A DNA stretch of 64,000 bases from Bacteroidales bacterium (GCA_004557035.1 SFFB01000009.1:62001-126000); one strand, 5' to 3'. Shown: positions 27,110-36,245, numbered from the stretch's first letter. The notes: generated by a model not told the origin, from the sequence alone. Numbers and translations are program-made.

Positions 27110-28008
27110 ACGTCAACATAGGCGACGGGCTGCATCTAAAAAATCCCGTCCTCACAGCCTCGGGCACCTTTGGTTATGGCCTGGAGTTTGCCGACCTCAT
27201 CGACCTGGGCCAGCTCGGCGGCATCATCGTGAAAGGCACCACCCTGCATCCACGCGAAGGCAACGACTATCCACGCATGACCGAGACCCCAATGGGTATG
27301 CTCAACTGCGTGGGCCTTCAAAACAAAGGCGCAGCCTATTTCTGCTCAGAGATTTATCCGAAAATCAAAGACCTCGACACCAACGTACTGGTGAACGTCT
27401 CGGGGTCGTCGCCCGAAGACTATGCCGAGTGTGCAGCCATGATGGGCGAATTGGACCACATCCCCGCCATCGAGCTCAACATCTCGTGCCCCAATGTGAA
27501 AGACGGCGGTATGGCTTTCGGTGTGACCTGTGAGGGAGCGGCATCGGTGGTGAAGGCTGTGCGCAAGGCCTACAACAAGACTCTGATTGTCAAACTCTCG
27601 CCCAACGTCACCGACATTGCCTCCATTGCCCGCGCCGTGGAAGATGAAGGTGCCGATACCGTTTCGCTCATCAACACCCTGATGGGTATGCACATTGACA
27701 TCCGTCGGCGCCGCTCGGTATTGAGCATTGGCACCGGCGGTCTGAGCGGTCCGGCCGTGCGTCCGGTGGCTGTTCGCATGGTGTGGCAAGTGGCCCGTGC
27801 CGTCAAAATCCCCGTCATCGGACTGGGCGGGATCATGACGGCCGAAGACGCAATCGAGTTTCTCATGGCCGGTGCCACCGCCATCGAGGTGGGCACAGCC
27901 AACTTCATAGACCCATGTGCATCGGTGAAAATCGCCGAAGGCATCAACCGCTGGCTCGACGAGCAAGGTGTGGCCGACGTCCACGACATCATCGGCGCCG
28001 CTCAATAA
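27097..28008 (+). CDS. pyrD: dihydroorotate dehydrogenase B catalytic subunit, 303 aa
   Basis: Class 1B signatures are VLTASGTFGYGLEFADL at the N-terminus, the NCVGLQN substrate loop, ELNISCPNVKDGG containing the catalytic Cys, and the C-terminal FMN phosphate loops IGLGGIMTAEDAIEFLMAGA and EVGTANF. Together with PyrK it oxidises dihydroorotate to orotate in pyrimidine synthesis. A GTGACTGAAAG palindrome follows 22 bp after the stop. Confidence 0.94.
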   Translation: MAKVNVNIGDGLHLKNPVLTASGTFGYGLEFADLIDLGQLGGIIVKGTTLHPREGNDYPRMTETPMGMLNCVGLQNKGAAYFCSEIYPKIKDLDTNVLVNVSGSSPEDYAECAAMMGELDHIPAIELNISCPNVKDGGMAFGVTCEGAASVVKAVRKAYNKTLIVKLSPNVTDIASIARAVEDEGADTVSLINTLMGMHIDIRRRRSVLSIGTGGLSGPAVRPVAVRMVWQVARAVKIPVIGLGGIMTAEDAIEFLMAGATAIEVGTANFIDPCASVKIAEGINRWLDEQGVADVHDIIGAAQ

Positions 28009-28029
28009 TCCTCCCCACCCTTACCTGCC

Positions 28030-28145
28030 GTGACTGAAAGCCAGTCCGTCTTTCAGTCACAGCATCTCTTTATTTTCCAATTACTTACAAGCGCGTGACT
28101 GGGTGATTGGGAAAAAGGTAAACATTTGGGTAGAGAGAGACGGAC
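28030..28145 (+). repeat. family D element copy 1
   Basis: The palindrome GTGACTGAAAG...CTTTCAGTCAC (28030-28060) is followed 30 bp later by a conserved core containing GTGACTGGGTGATTGGGAAA (within 28091-28130). The palindrome may also terminate pyrD. Confidence 0.8.
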
Positions 28146-28251
28146 AATAGGATAATGATGACAATTTAAACGTCACCTCTCGCCGACAATCATCAATATG
28201 AGATTGAAAGACTAAGAGCCTCTTAGACTTTTCATCACACCACATCAGAAT

Positions 28252-29001
28252 ATGATTACACAACACGAGGCCGTAGTGGCAGCCATTGAACAGCTGGGCG
28301 GCATTGCCCCACTGGGCGAGATATACCAATTGGCATTGCGCAACCCGGACTGCAAATGGGGCACAAAGACGCCACAGGCTTCGATCAGGCGCATCGTGCG
28401 GCACACCAAAGGAATATTTGTTGTGCGCAAAGGGCTTTATGCGCTTGAGAGCCATCGCCGCCAGCTGGCCTCTAACGGCATTGTGGAAACGACGGCACAA
28501 AATGCTGACTCGAAAGAGGTGCAACAATTCACCCACTATTACTATCAAGGCTTGCTGCTTAAGGTGGGCGAGTTGAAACACTTCGACACATTTGTACCCA
28601 ACCAAGACAAAAACAAACGTTTCCTTCAGGAGAAAACGCTCGGCGAACTCAAGACGTTGAAAGACATTCCTCCCTTCAGTTATCCGCACCTCGTAGCCCG
28701 GTCGAGTACCATTGACGTCATTTGGTTTAATGAGCGGCAAATGCCCCACTCGTTCTTTGAAGTGGAACACTCTACAGACATACAAAATTCACTCCTTAAA
28801 TTTTGCGACCTACAAGATTTCTATGCCAGAATGGTCATCGTGGCAGACGAATACCGTAAGGAAGAATTCAAGAAGAAACTCGCCGAGGCTGCCTTTAGGG
28901 ATTTGCGCCGGATGTCGCGCGTATCTTTTCTTTCTTACGACGAACTCAGCCGACAATACGAAAACGCCATCATCGACGCTGAACGGCATTTTATTTTGTA
29001 A
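28252..29001 (+). CDS. orphan HARE-type HTH plus PD-(D/E)XK-like nuclease candidate, 249 aa
   Basis: Residues 1-70 resemble the HARE-HTH/winged-helix module linked to restriction enzymes and chromatin proteins (MITQHEAVVAAIEQLGGIAPLGEIYQ, then SIRRIVRHTKGIFVVRKGLYAL). The C-terminal half has STIDVIWFNERQMPHSFFEVEH, where the Asp, then Glu-Val-Glu, have the spacing of a PD-(D/E)XK core. It is followed by STDIQNSLLKFCDLQDFYARM, which resembles the helix after the active site in predicted restriction-like endonucleases. No methyltransferase or other restriction subunit is nearby. The role (defence, solitary nuclease, or regulator) is inference. It is flanked by family D and by a decayed gene. 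Confidence 0.6.
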   Translation: MITQHEAVVAAIEQLGGIAPLGEIYQLALRNPDCKWGTKTPQASIRRIVRHTKGIFVVRKGLYALESHRRQLASNGIVETTAQNADSKEVQQFTHYYYQGLLLKVGELKHFDTFVPNQDKNKRFLQEKTLGELKTLKDIPPFSYPHLVARSSTIDVIWFNERQMPHSFFEVEHSTDIQNSLLKFCDLQDFYARMVIVADEYRKEEFKKKLAEAAFRDLRRMSRVSFLSYDELSRQYENAIIDAERHFIL

Positions 29002-29027
29002 ATTATTAGATTGGGCGTGTCGGCTAC

Positions 29028-29484
29028 TCACTCATAAATATCTTCGGCGTAGAGAATGGCGAGGCTTTCTTGGTCGTTCACGCCATCGCGCGAGAGTCGT
29101 TTGGCTTGATGAGAGATGACTTTTTCAAAAAGATTGCGCACGTAGCGGGCATTGCCGAAATCCTTTCCCGATTTGCCAGGCGTTCGGCCAGAAGCGTGTC
29201 GAGCGCCTTTTGGGCTTCGTCAGATAGGCGTCAGTTTGACCAAGTGTGATTTGTTGTCAAATTTGCTTTCATCAAAGTCTTCTTCGTCATCGTCATCGTC
29301 GTCATAATCATCATCGCCAAAATCGTAATCGTCCTTGTCTGAGTTGCCGAAAAGATCAAGATCGTCATCGTCTTCTTCATCATAGTCCTCCTCATCATCT
29401 TCGTCATCCCACAAGTAGTTTGTAAAACAAAACGCCCAATGTGGATAGCCAAAAGAGTGAAATAAGGAAGTATAAGGTTTTCAT
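29028..29484 (-). pseudogene. broken gene: hydrophobic start, acidic stretch and AAA+ (SpoVK/CbxX-like) C-terminal fragment
   Basis: On the minus strand three open pieces lie in different frames. From 29484: MKTLYFLISLFWLSTLGVLF, a membrane-like start that stops after 26 codons. From about 29414: a very acidic stretch rich in Asp/Glu ending ...HLVKLTPI and stopping at 29220. From about 29225 to 29028: LSDEAQKALDTLLAER and, after one more frameshift, GKDFGNARYVRNLFEKVISH and a tail to DIYE. The last pieces match the C-terminal lid of CbxX/SpoVK-type AAA+ ATPases. No P-loop remains. It looks like a deleted, frameshifted gene. Confidence 0.55.
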
Positions 29485-29591
29485 TTAAAAGAAGATAAAC
29501 AGACCAAATATCGGCACTCAACTTCTGCCCGTGTTCAAATTGACTGCAATTTTGTCAAATCTGCCAAGATGGGGTATATAATATATAAAAA

Positions 29592-29635
29592 TAAAGAAGG
29601 CCGACACGATGATGTCTCACCGGAACGGCCTTCTA
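29592..29635 (-). terminator. terminator of the ilv operon
   Basis: On the minus strand GAAGGCCG...CGGCCTTC forms a stem followed by TTTATTTTTAT, about 22 bp past the ilvC stop. Confidence 0.8.
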
Positions 29636-29657
29636 TTATTAAAAAAGGAATTACTGA

Positions 29658-30701
29658 TTAGTTGTTTTCGGGACGGAGGGTGCGAACGGTTTCGCCTGCA
29701 CGCCACATCTCGCTTTCGCGCAGAGCCTTGAGTTCGGCTTCGAGTTTGACGCGATAGTCGGGCTTAGAGTTGCTGTCGATGGAGATTTGGGCTTCGTTGC
29801 CGGTCACTACGCTCTGATAGAGTTTTTCCATGACGGGCTTGATGGCATCGTGGAACGGACCCATCCAATCGAGGGCACCACGCTGAGCGGTGGTTGAGCA
29901 GTTGGCATACATCCAGTCCATACCATTCTTGCCTACCATGGGCAGGAGTGACTGAGTGAACTCTTCGACGGTTTCGTTGAAGGCTTCTGAGGGCGTGTGG
30001 CCGTGCTCACGCAGGGTTTCGTATTGGGCAAGGAAAAGGCCCTGAACGGCTCCCATGAGCGAACCGCGCTCACCGGTGAGGTCGCTGGTGGCTTCACGCT
30101 TGAAGGTGGTCTCAAAGAGATAGCCGGAACCTACACCAACGCCGATAGCCAGCGCTTTCTCGAGGGCTTTGCCTGAGTGGTCTTGATAGACGGCGTATGA
30201 AGAGTTGAGGCCGCGGCCTTCGAGGAACATAGTGCGGAGTGAGGTACCAGAGCCCTTGGGAGCCACCATGATGACGTCAATGTCGGCAGGGGGAACCACG
30301 CCGGTGCGGTCGCTCCAGTTGATGGCGAAACCGTGAGAGAAATACAGGGTTTTGCCGGCTGTGAGATGGGGTTTGATGGTGGGCCAAAGCTGCATCTGGG
30401 CTGCATCAGAGAGGAGCATGCAGACGATGGTGCCACGCTCGGCGGCTTCTTCGAGACTGAAGAGGGTTTCGCCGGGTACCCAGCCGTCGGCTACGGCCTT
30501 ATCGAAAGTTTTGCCTTGACGCTGACCAACGATGACGTTGAAACCATTGTCGCGGAGGTTGCAAGCTTGGCCGGGACCTTGAACGCCATAGCCCAAGACG
30601 GCGATGGTTTCGTTTTTCAAGACTTCACGTGCTTTTTCGAGGGGAAATTCCTCACGGGTCATCACTTCTTCGACGACGCCGCCAAAATTCATTTTTGCCA
30701 T
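29658..30701 (-). CDS. ilvC: ketol-acid reductoisomerase, 347 aa
   Basis: The Rossmann domain has GYGVQGPGQACNLRDNG (about residues 37-53). The magnesium/active-site residues are in APKGSGTSLR, SDLTGERG (Asp/Glu pair) and the C-terminal knotted helical domain with ETVEEF and CSTTAQRGALDW. The length is that of class I enzymes. It uses NAD(P)H to convert acetolactate or acetohydroxybutyrate to the dihydroxy acids for valine, leucine and isoleucine. It is the last gene of the ilv operon, 50 bp after the thioesterase gene. Confidence 0.96.
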   Translation of the reverse strand: MAKMNFGGVVEEVMTREEFPLEKAREVLKNETIAVLGYGVQGPGQACNLRDNGFNVIVGQRQGKTFDKAVADGWVPGETLFSLEEAAERGTIVCMLLSDAAQMQLWPTIKPHLTAGKTLYFSHGFAINWSDRTGVVPPADIDVIMVAPKGSGTSLRTMFLEGRGLNSSYAVYQDHSGKALEKALAIGVGVGSGYLFETTFKREATSDLTGERGSLMGAVQGLFLAQYETLREHGHTPSEAFNETVEEFTQSLLPMVGKNGMDWMYANCSTTAQRGALDWMGPFHDAIKPVMEKLYQSVVTGNEAQISIDSNSKPDYRVKLEAELKALRESEMWRAGETVRTLRPENN

Positions 30702-30751
30702 TTTTGTTTTTTAGTTTTAATGGTTGGTTTTATGTTTTGTTGTTGATTTCC

Positions 30752-31528
30752 TTACAAAGGTTTCCACACGATTGCTGCTTTAAAGACAGGCAGTCCGTCG
30801 TGTTGGCGTCTGATTTCGACGAGATGGGTGGTTTCGTCGGCAGGCGTCATATAGTATAATAAGGTATCGCCGGCATAGGCTTCGGCCGTATAAAGGGCTT
30901 CAATGCGGGCGGGGTGATGGGTGTTAAAACGGTCTACGGGGAAGAGATCGAGGGCGGTCTCAATGTAGCGTATAGAATTGACGTGGCCGTTGATGTCAAG
31001 GTCGCTATAGCCTGCCTGATAGGTTTTGATGGGTTCGGCCTCTTTGAGCCGCACTCGGCGTGCCGTGCCGATGGAGGTATCTTTGTCGAGGGTTATATCG
31101 GCAAAACTGCCTTCGGGCAGGTTTTCGAGATCGAGCGATGTGCGCGAGTCGAGATCGATGAGGGCCCATGTGGACGAGGCAAAGCCATAGTTGAAACCGT
31201 CGGGAGAGGTGATGGCAAACTGGCGGTCGGTGAACTGGCGAAACACACGCGACACCCACGTCTCAATCGTGTAAGCCTCGCCTGTGCGCGGCATACGCTC
31301 CAAGTCTATCACCAAGCGCGAAAGCACCCACACATGGCGATGACGCATCATGTCGGCAAAACCAAAGCCACGCCGACCGGCGTGGAGACTGGCACAACGC
31401 AAGAGCTGATTGCCAAAAAATTTCCACGACAGACTGCCGGCACAATCTTCGCTAAAAGGCTCGACGACGAAACTGAAAGCATCGCCGCGAGCGTCGCCAC
31501 CAAGAAAGGTGTAGGGTTGGTTTGTCAT
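30752..31528 (-). CDS. acyl-ACP thioesterase (plant FatA/FatB-like, double hotdog), 258 aa
   Basis: Two hotdog halves are visible. The first has RHVWVLSRLVIDLERMP and YTIETWVSRV (about 65-105). The second has AGYSDLDINGHVNSIRYIE (about 172-190), with the Asp-x-Asn-x-His pattern used for catalysis in bacterial FatA-like enzymes. It releases fatty acids from ACP. Its place between ilvN and ilvC is typical in Bacteroidota and may relate to branched fatty acids made from branched-chain precursors, but that link is inference. A family C tract separates it from ilvN. Confidence 0.88.
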   Translation of the reverse strand: MTNQPYTFLGGDARGDAFSFVVEPFSEDCAGSLSWKFFGNQLLRCASLHAGRRGFGFADMMRHRHVWVLSRLVIDLERMPRTGEAYTIETWVSRVFRQFTDRQFAITSPDGFNYGFASSTWALIDLDSRTSLDLENLPEGSFADITLDKDTSIGTARRVRLKEAEPIKTYQAGYSDLDINGHVNSIRYIETALDLFPVDRFNTHHPARIEALYTAEAYAGDTLLYYMTPADETTHLVEIRRQHDGLPVFKAAIVWKPL

Positions 31529-31544
31529 AACGCGATTGTATAGA

Positions 31545-31645
31545 GTTTTAAGAGACTAAGAGTCTAAAAGACTAAGAGATTGAGCGGCCAAGCCACTTTT
31601 TGACTCTTTGACTTTTTGTCTCTTTGACTTTTTGACTTTCTTTGT
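31545..31645. repeat. family C tract inside the ilv operon
   Basis: It fills the gap between the ilvN stop (31646) and the thioesterase start (31528). AGAGACTAAGAGTCTAAAAG units are followed by GAGCGGCCAAGCCACTTTTT and then GACTCTTT / GACTTTTT units right up to the ilvN stop codon. In the operon direction the core forms a stem (GTGGCTTGGCCGC) followed by a pyrimidine-rich run. Confidence 0.85.
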
Positions 31646-32257
31646 CTAAACGGTGTGTCGATATTCCTCTTCGCGCAGCTCGAGGAATTCGCTTAAGGCT
31701 TCACGGCGACTCTTGGTCACTGCAATGACGCCGGAGCTGACAAACTGCAACAGGCAACCGTATGACTTCAGGGCGCGATAGAGCGACATGATGGTTTCGG
31801 GCAAGCCTTCGACCGACACTATCGAATAGACGGCGTTCACCTCAACGATTTTGCTGTCGTGCAAGCGGATGGCTTTGGAGATTTCTTTGTTTTCAAGCAG
31901 TTTGGCCGTGGCTATCTTATACAGAGCCTGCTCCATCACATAAATGTCGTCTGAGGTGAAATAGCGGGCCTGAATGACGTCGATTTTCTTCTCAATCTGC
32001 TTGGTGACGGTGCGGATGATGTCTTCGGTGGTATAGCAGGTGATGGTGTATCGGTGGACGTTTTGCGTGCCAGAAGGCGACACGTTGAGGCTCTCAATGT
32101 TGAGCTGTCGGCGGGTGAAGACGTTGGTCACCTGATTGAGCACACCAGCAAGGTTTTCAGAAAAGATGATGATGGTGAAAAGTTGTACGCCACCTTCTTC
32201 AGCAGGTCGCCCCACGGGCGAGGTGCGAGGTGTGGATGTATCGTTGTTTTGGCTCAT
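31646..32257 (-). CDS. ilvN: acetolactate synthase small (regulatory) subunit, 203 aa
   Basis: An N-terminal ACT domain (about residues 25-100: FTIIIFSENLAGVLNQVTNV, RRQLNIESLNVSPSG) is followed by the C-terminal ALS_ss domain with a second ACT-like fold (VVEVNAVYSIVSVEGLPETI). The ACT domain binds valine for feedback inhibition in characterised homologues and activates the large subunit. It starts 3 bp after ilvB, so the two are translationally coupled. Its stop codon lies at the very edge of a family C repeat. Confidence 0.92.
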   Translation of the reverse strand: MSQNNDTSTPRTSPVGRPAEEGGVQLFTIIIFSENLAGVLNQVTNVFTRRQLNIESLNVSPSGTQNVHRYTITCYTTEDIIRTVTKQIEKKIDVIQARYFTSDDIYVMEQALYKIATAKLLENKEISKAIRLHDSKIVEVNAVYSIVSVEGLPETIMSLYRALKSYGCLLQFVSSGVIAVTKSRREALSEFLELREEEYRHTV

Positions 32258-32260
32258 GGC

Positions 32261-34000
32261 TTAGTCGTTGTTTGAGAGTATCATATCGTCTACGTCGTGT
32301 CCCGGGCAACACATTGGGAATACATTGTCTTCTTCCATTACGGCCACCTGAAGCAGGAAGGCTCCCGGTGTGTCGAGCATCTTCTTGATGGCCTCGTCCA
32401 ATTGTTCACGTTCGGTGACGGTGTGCGAGGGAATGCTATAGGCAGAGGCAATCATCTCGTAGTCGGGGTTGAGCATAGGGGTGAACGAATAGCGGCGATT
32501 AAAGAAGAGCTCTTGCCATTGACGGACGTTGCCCAGATAGTTATTGTTAAGCAGAATGATTTTCACCGGCGAACCTTGTTCCATAATGGTTCCAAGTTCT
32601 TGGATGCTCATCTGCATACCGCCGTCGCCGAGGAAGAGGCAAACAGTGCGCTCGGGAGCACCGAAAGTGGCACCGATAGCGGCCGGCAGGCCGTAGCCCA
32701 TCGTGCCCATACCGCCTGAGGTAATGATGCTGCGCTTTTGGATAAACTTGAAATAGCGTGCTGAGAGCATCTGGTTTTGGCCCACGTCGGTGACGAGCAC
32801 AGCCTTGTTGTCGGTCAATTCTGTCACGCGTCGTGCCACCTCGCCCATACGCAACGGTCCTTCGGTGGGATGGATTTGCGGATTGATGACTTGTTCGGTC
32901 TCAATCTTGTCGAAGGGTCTGAAACTCTCGCGCCACTCTTTATGTGATTTTTTTTGAAGCAGTCTGGTCACTTCGGCCAGGGTCTGTTTGCAGTTGCCCA
33001 AAACGGCCACATCCACCTTCACGTTTTTATTGATTTCAGACGGGTCAATGTCGAAATGTATTTTCTTGGCCTGACAGGCGTAAGTGTCGAGCTTGCCGGT
33101 GATGCGGTCGTCAAAACGCATACCCACGGCAATGAGCACGTCGCATTGTTGCGTGTTTTTGTTGGCACCCAGACTGCCGTGCATGCCCAGCATTCCCACA
33201 TTGAGGGGATGGTCTGTGGGCAAAGCCGACAGGCCGAGCAATGTGCAACCGGCAGGAGCGTCGGCTGTTTCGATAAACTTTTTCAGTTCTTCGCCGGCAT
33301 CGCCCAGTTCCACGCCTTGACCCACGAGTACGAGCGGTCTTTCGGCCTTATTGATGAGTTCGGCAGCGGCAGTAATGCTCGCCGGGTCGGTTTTGGGCAC
33401 GGGCACATAGCTTCTGATGAAACCCACACTGACGGGATGATATTCGGCCTTCTCCACTTGCGCATTTTTGGCAAAGTCAAGCACCACAGGTCCGGGACGG
33501 CCTGAGGCGGCAATATAAAAGGCACGACTCACCGCCCATGCCACGTCTTTGGCCGAGCGTATCTGATAGGCCCACTTACAGATGGGTTGGGTGATGTCCA
33601 CCATATCACACTCCTGGAAGGCGTCGCTACCGAGCATCTGAGCGCCCACCTGCCCCATAATGACCACCATCGGCGTGCTGTCCATCATGGCATCGGCAAT
33701 GCCGGTTATGGTGTTGGTGGCGCCCGGACCACTGGTGACCAAGGCCACACCTGTCTTTCCACTCACTCGGGCATAGCCTTCGGCTGCGTGTGTGGCAGCC
33801 TGTTCGTGGCGCACAAGAATGTGATTGAGCGTCTTGCGGTAATCATAAAGGGCATCATAGACGGGCATTATGGCACCGCCGGGATAACCGAAAATGGTTT
33901 CCACGCCTTCACCCACCAAAGCTCTGAGCATTATCTCGGCTCCGATCAAGACTTCGGGGCTTGAGGGAGTATGTATTTTGGACTGTGAGGGGTCTGTCAT
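32261..34000 (-). CDS. ilvB: acetolactate synthase large (catalytic) subunit, 579 aa
   Basis: A thiamine diphosphate enzyme with the N-terminal catalytic segment IFGYPGGAIMPVYDALYDY and Glu in RHEQAATHAAEGYARVSG. The central FAD-linked domain follows, and the ThDP motif is GDGGMQMSIQELGTIMEQ...NN (about residues 450-480). It condenses two pyruvates, or pyruvate and 2-ketobutyrate. The length is normal. It follows ilvD after 90 bp; that gap holds a short AGTCTC/TTTAGTC remnant of family C type. Confidence 0.95.
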   Translation of the reverse strand: MTDPSQSKIHTPSSPEVLIGAEIMLRALVGEGVETIFGYPGGAIMPVYDALYDYRKTLNHILVRHEQAATHAAEGYARVSGKTGVALVTSGPGATNTITGIADAMMDSTPMVVIMGQVGAQMLGSDAFQECDMVDITQPICKWAYQIRSAKDVAWAVSRAFYIAASGRPGPVVLDFAKNAQVEKAEYHPVSVGFIRSYVPVPKTDPASITAAAELINKAERPLVLVGQGVELGDAGEELKKFIETADAPAGCTLLGLSALPTDHPLNVGMLGMHGSLGANKNTQQCDVLIAVGMRFDDRITGKLDTYACQAKKIHFDIDPSEINKNVKVDVAVLGNCKQTLAEVTRLLQKKSHKEWRESFRPFDKIETEQVINPQIHPTEGPLRMGEVARRVTELTDNKAVLVTDVGQNQMLSARYFKFIQKRSIITSGGMGTMGYGLPAAIGATFGAPERTVCLFLGDGGMQMSIQELGTIMEQGSPVKIILLNNNYLGNVRQWQELFFNRRYSFTPMLNPDYEMIASAYSIPSHTVTEREQLDEAIKKMLDTPGAFLLQVAVMEEDNVFPMCCPGHDVDDMILSNND

Positions 34001-34090
34001 CTTTTATATTGTTTATAGGAAGGTGTTATTGGAATGCAACTAAGAAACTTTTAGTCTCTTTGTTTTTTCAGTCGAAGAAAACAATAGACT

Positions 34091-35899
34091 TTAGTCGTTT
34101 GGCACAATGCGGATGCCGCCTTTGTCTGCGCTCGACACCATCGAGGCATAAGCCTTCAGTGCCTTTGAGACTTGACGTTGACGGGTGAGCGGACGCATGG
34201 GACGAGCTTGGAGTTCTTCGTCTGAAAGTTTCACGTTGATGCTGCGGCTCGGTATGTCTATCTCAATGATGTCGCCGTCAACGATTTTACCTATGTTGCC
34301 ACCGGCTGCTGCTTCGGGCGAGATGTGACCGATGCTGAGGCCCGACGTTCCGCCAGAGAAGCGACCATCAGTGATGAGCGCACAAGCCTTGCCTAAGTGG
34401 CGGCTTTTGATGTAAGACGTGGGATAGAGCATCTCCTGCATACCGGGGCCGCCTTTGGGGCCTTCGTGGGTGATGACCACCACGTCGCCAGCCTCAACCT
34501 TGCCGCCGAGAATGCCTTCACAGGCTTCTTCTTGCGAGTCAAAGACCTTGGCGGGACCGCTGAAGTGCCATACAGACGGGTCCACTCCGGCTGTCTTCAC
34601 CACACAACCGTCAAGGGCGATGTTACCGAAAAGCACAGCCAGACCACCGTCTTTGGAATAGGCGTGGGCGATGTCGTGAATGGCACCGTCTGTGCGGTCG
34701 GTGTCGAGCGAAGGCCATACAGCCTCCTGACTACCCATTTTGGTAGAAAAACAACCGCCGGGTGCACAACTGTATATGCGCTGTGCCTCAGGCTCCACTG
34801 TTTCGCCGGTGATGCTGTAACGCTTGATGTCTTCACCCAGTGTCGTACCGTTCACTCTGACGGCATCAAGGCGCAGCAAGTCACCTTTGGCCAACTCACC
34901 CAGAATACCCATCACGCCTCCGGCGCGGTTGCACTCCTGAATGGAGAAACGCTGCGTGTTGGGTGAGAGTTTACACAGACAAGGCACTTTGCGGCTCAAG
35001 GCGTCAATATCAGCCATCTTGAAGTCCACGCCGGCCTCGCCGGCCACAGCCAACAGGTGCAACACGGTGTTGGTCGAACCACCCATGGCGATGTCGAGCG
35101 TCATGGCGTTGACAAAGGCGTCGCGTGTGGCGATGCTCAGAGGCAAAACACTCTCGTCGCCTTCTTCATAATATTTATAGGCGTTCTTGACAATCAGTTT
35201 GGCGGCATCTTCAAAGAGTCGGCGACGGCCCACATGTGTGGCCAATATTGTGCCGTTACCTGGGAGCGACAAACCGAGAGCCTCGGTGAGGCAGTTCATG
35301 GAGTTGGCCGTGAACATACCCGAGCACGAGCCGCATCCGGGACAGGCGCGGCGTTCGATTTCTGCCAGTTCATCGTCCGAGACCGACGTGTCTGCACCCT
35401 TGATCATAGCTGTAATAAGGTCCACATTCTCGCCGTTCCATTTGCCGGCTTCCATCGGGCCACCGCTCACGAAAACCGTGGGGATGTTGAGGCGCATGGC
35501 GGCCATAAGCATACCCGGCGTGATTTTGTCGCAGTTTGACACACACACCAAAGCGTCGGCCTTATGGGCGTTGACCATATATTCCACCGAGTCGGCAATG
35601 ATGTCGCGCGAAGGCAGCGAATAGAGCATACCGTCGTGCCCCATGGCGATGCCGTCGTCGATGGCAATGGTGTTGAACTCGGCTGCATAGCAACCCAGTT
35701 TCTCAATTTCCTGTTTGATGAGTTGACCCACCTCGTGCAAATGAGTGTGTCCGGGCACGAATTGCGTGAATGAGTTGGCAATGGCAATGATGGGCTTGCC
35801 CAACTGTTCACGCTTCATACCCGTGGCCATCCACAAGGCACGGGCTCCTGCCATACGTCGGCCTTCGGTACTGAAGGCACTTCTCAGTTTATGCTTCAT
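34091..35899 (-). CDS. ilvD: dihydroxy-acid dehydratase, 602 aa
   Basis: Iron-sulfur ligands lie in CVSNCDKITPGM (about residues 121-133) and CPGCGSCSGMFTANSMNC (about 191-208). The C-terminal catalytic region includes LITDGRFSGGTSGLSIGHISPEA. It dehydrates dihydroxy acids to 2-keto acids. It is the first gene of the operon ilvD-ilvB-ilvN-thioesterase-ilvC and has a consensus promoter about 60 bp upstream. No leader peptide or attenuator is evident. Confidence 0.96.
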   Translation of the reverse strand: MKHKLRSAFSTEGRRMAGARALWMATGMKREQLGKPIIAIANSFTQFVPGHTHLHEVGQLIKQEIEKLGCYAAEFNTIAIDDGIAMGHDGMLYSLPSRDIIADSVEYMVNAHKADALVCVSNCDKITPGMLMAAMRLNIPTVFVSGGPMEAGKWNGENVDLITAMIKGADTSVSDDELAEIERRACPGCGSCSGMFTANSMNCLTEALGLSLPGNGTILATHVGRRRLFEDAAKLIVKNAYKYYEEGDESVLPLSIATRDAFVNAMTLDIAMGGSTNTVLHLLAVAGEAGVDFKMADIDALSRKVPCLCKLSPNTQRFSIQECNRAGGVMGILGELAKGDLLRLDAVRVNGTTLGEDIKRYSITGETVEPEAQRIYSCAPGGCFSTKMGSQEAVWPSLDTDRTDGAIHDIAHAYSKDGGLAVLFGNIALDGCVVKTAGVDPSVWHFSGPAKVFDSQEEACEGILGGKVEAGDVVVITHEGPKGGPGMQEMLYPTSYIKSRHLGKACALITDGRFSGGTSGLSIGHISPEAAAGGNIGKIVDGDIIEIDIPSRSINVKLSDEELQARPMRPLTRQRQVSKALKAYASMVSSADKGGIRIVPND

Positions 35900-35958
35900 A
35901 TTGTTATATGACTGACTTTATACAGAAGACTGCCTAAGCCTCCTGTTTTATTAAGATG

Positions 35959-35989
35959 CAAATGTATCGAAAATTTGCGGCACGACAAA
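35959..35989 (-). promoter_or_regulatory. consensus promoter of the ilv operon
   Basis: On the minus strand TTTG (35986-35989), 19 nt and TACATTTG (35959-35966) match TTTG-N19-TAnnTTTG exactly. The leader to ilvD would be about 52 nt. Confidence 0.8.
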
Positions 35990-36245
35990 CAAAACGTCAG
36001 ACTTTTATGCCGAAAAATACACTTTTGATGAAAATATACCATCTTTTATGCATAAAACAAGCATAAACGTGCAAGAGAGGTGCGACAAAAAGGAGTGAGA
36101 GAGACGAGGCGATTGACTGAAAATGTGGAAGCGACCTGAAGAACCGGCCTTGACATCATACTATGACTTTCATTGACCACAAACCTCGACATCGTCAGCC
36201 TAAAAAAACTGTCAATACGTCTGTGCTCTATACCGTTAGTTTCTT
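35990..36245. other. intergenic region, nothing recognised
   Basis: Between the ilv promoter and family D copy 2. Only a short ORF is open, with no recognisable features. Confidence 0.4.

Noticed and set aside
29220..29414. Stand-alone 64-aa acidic protein
   Set aside because: Its only start is a TTG in the middle of the acidic run, and the end flows into AAA+ sequence in another frame; better explained as part of a broken gene.
35900..35989. Attenuator or T-box upstream of ilvD
   Set aside because: The leader is only about 50 nt, with no Ile/Leu/Val-rich ORF and no alternative hairpins.
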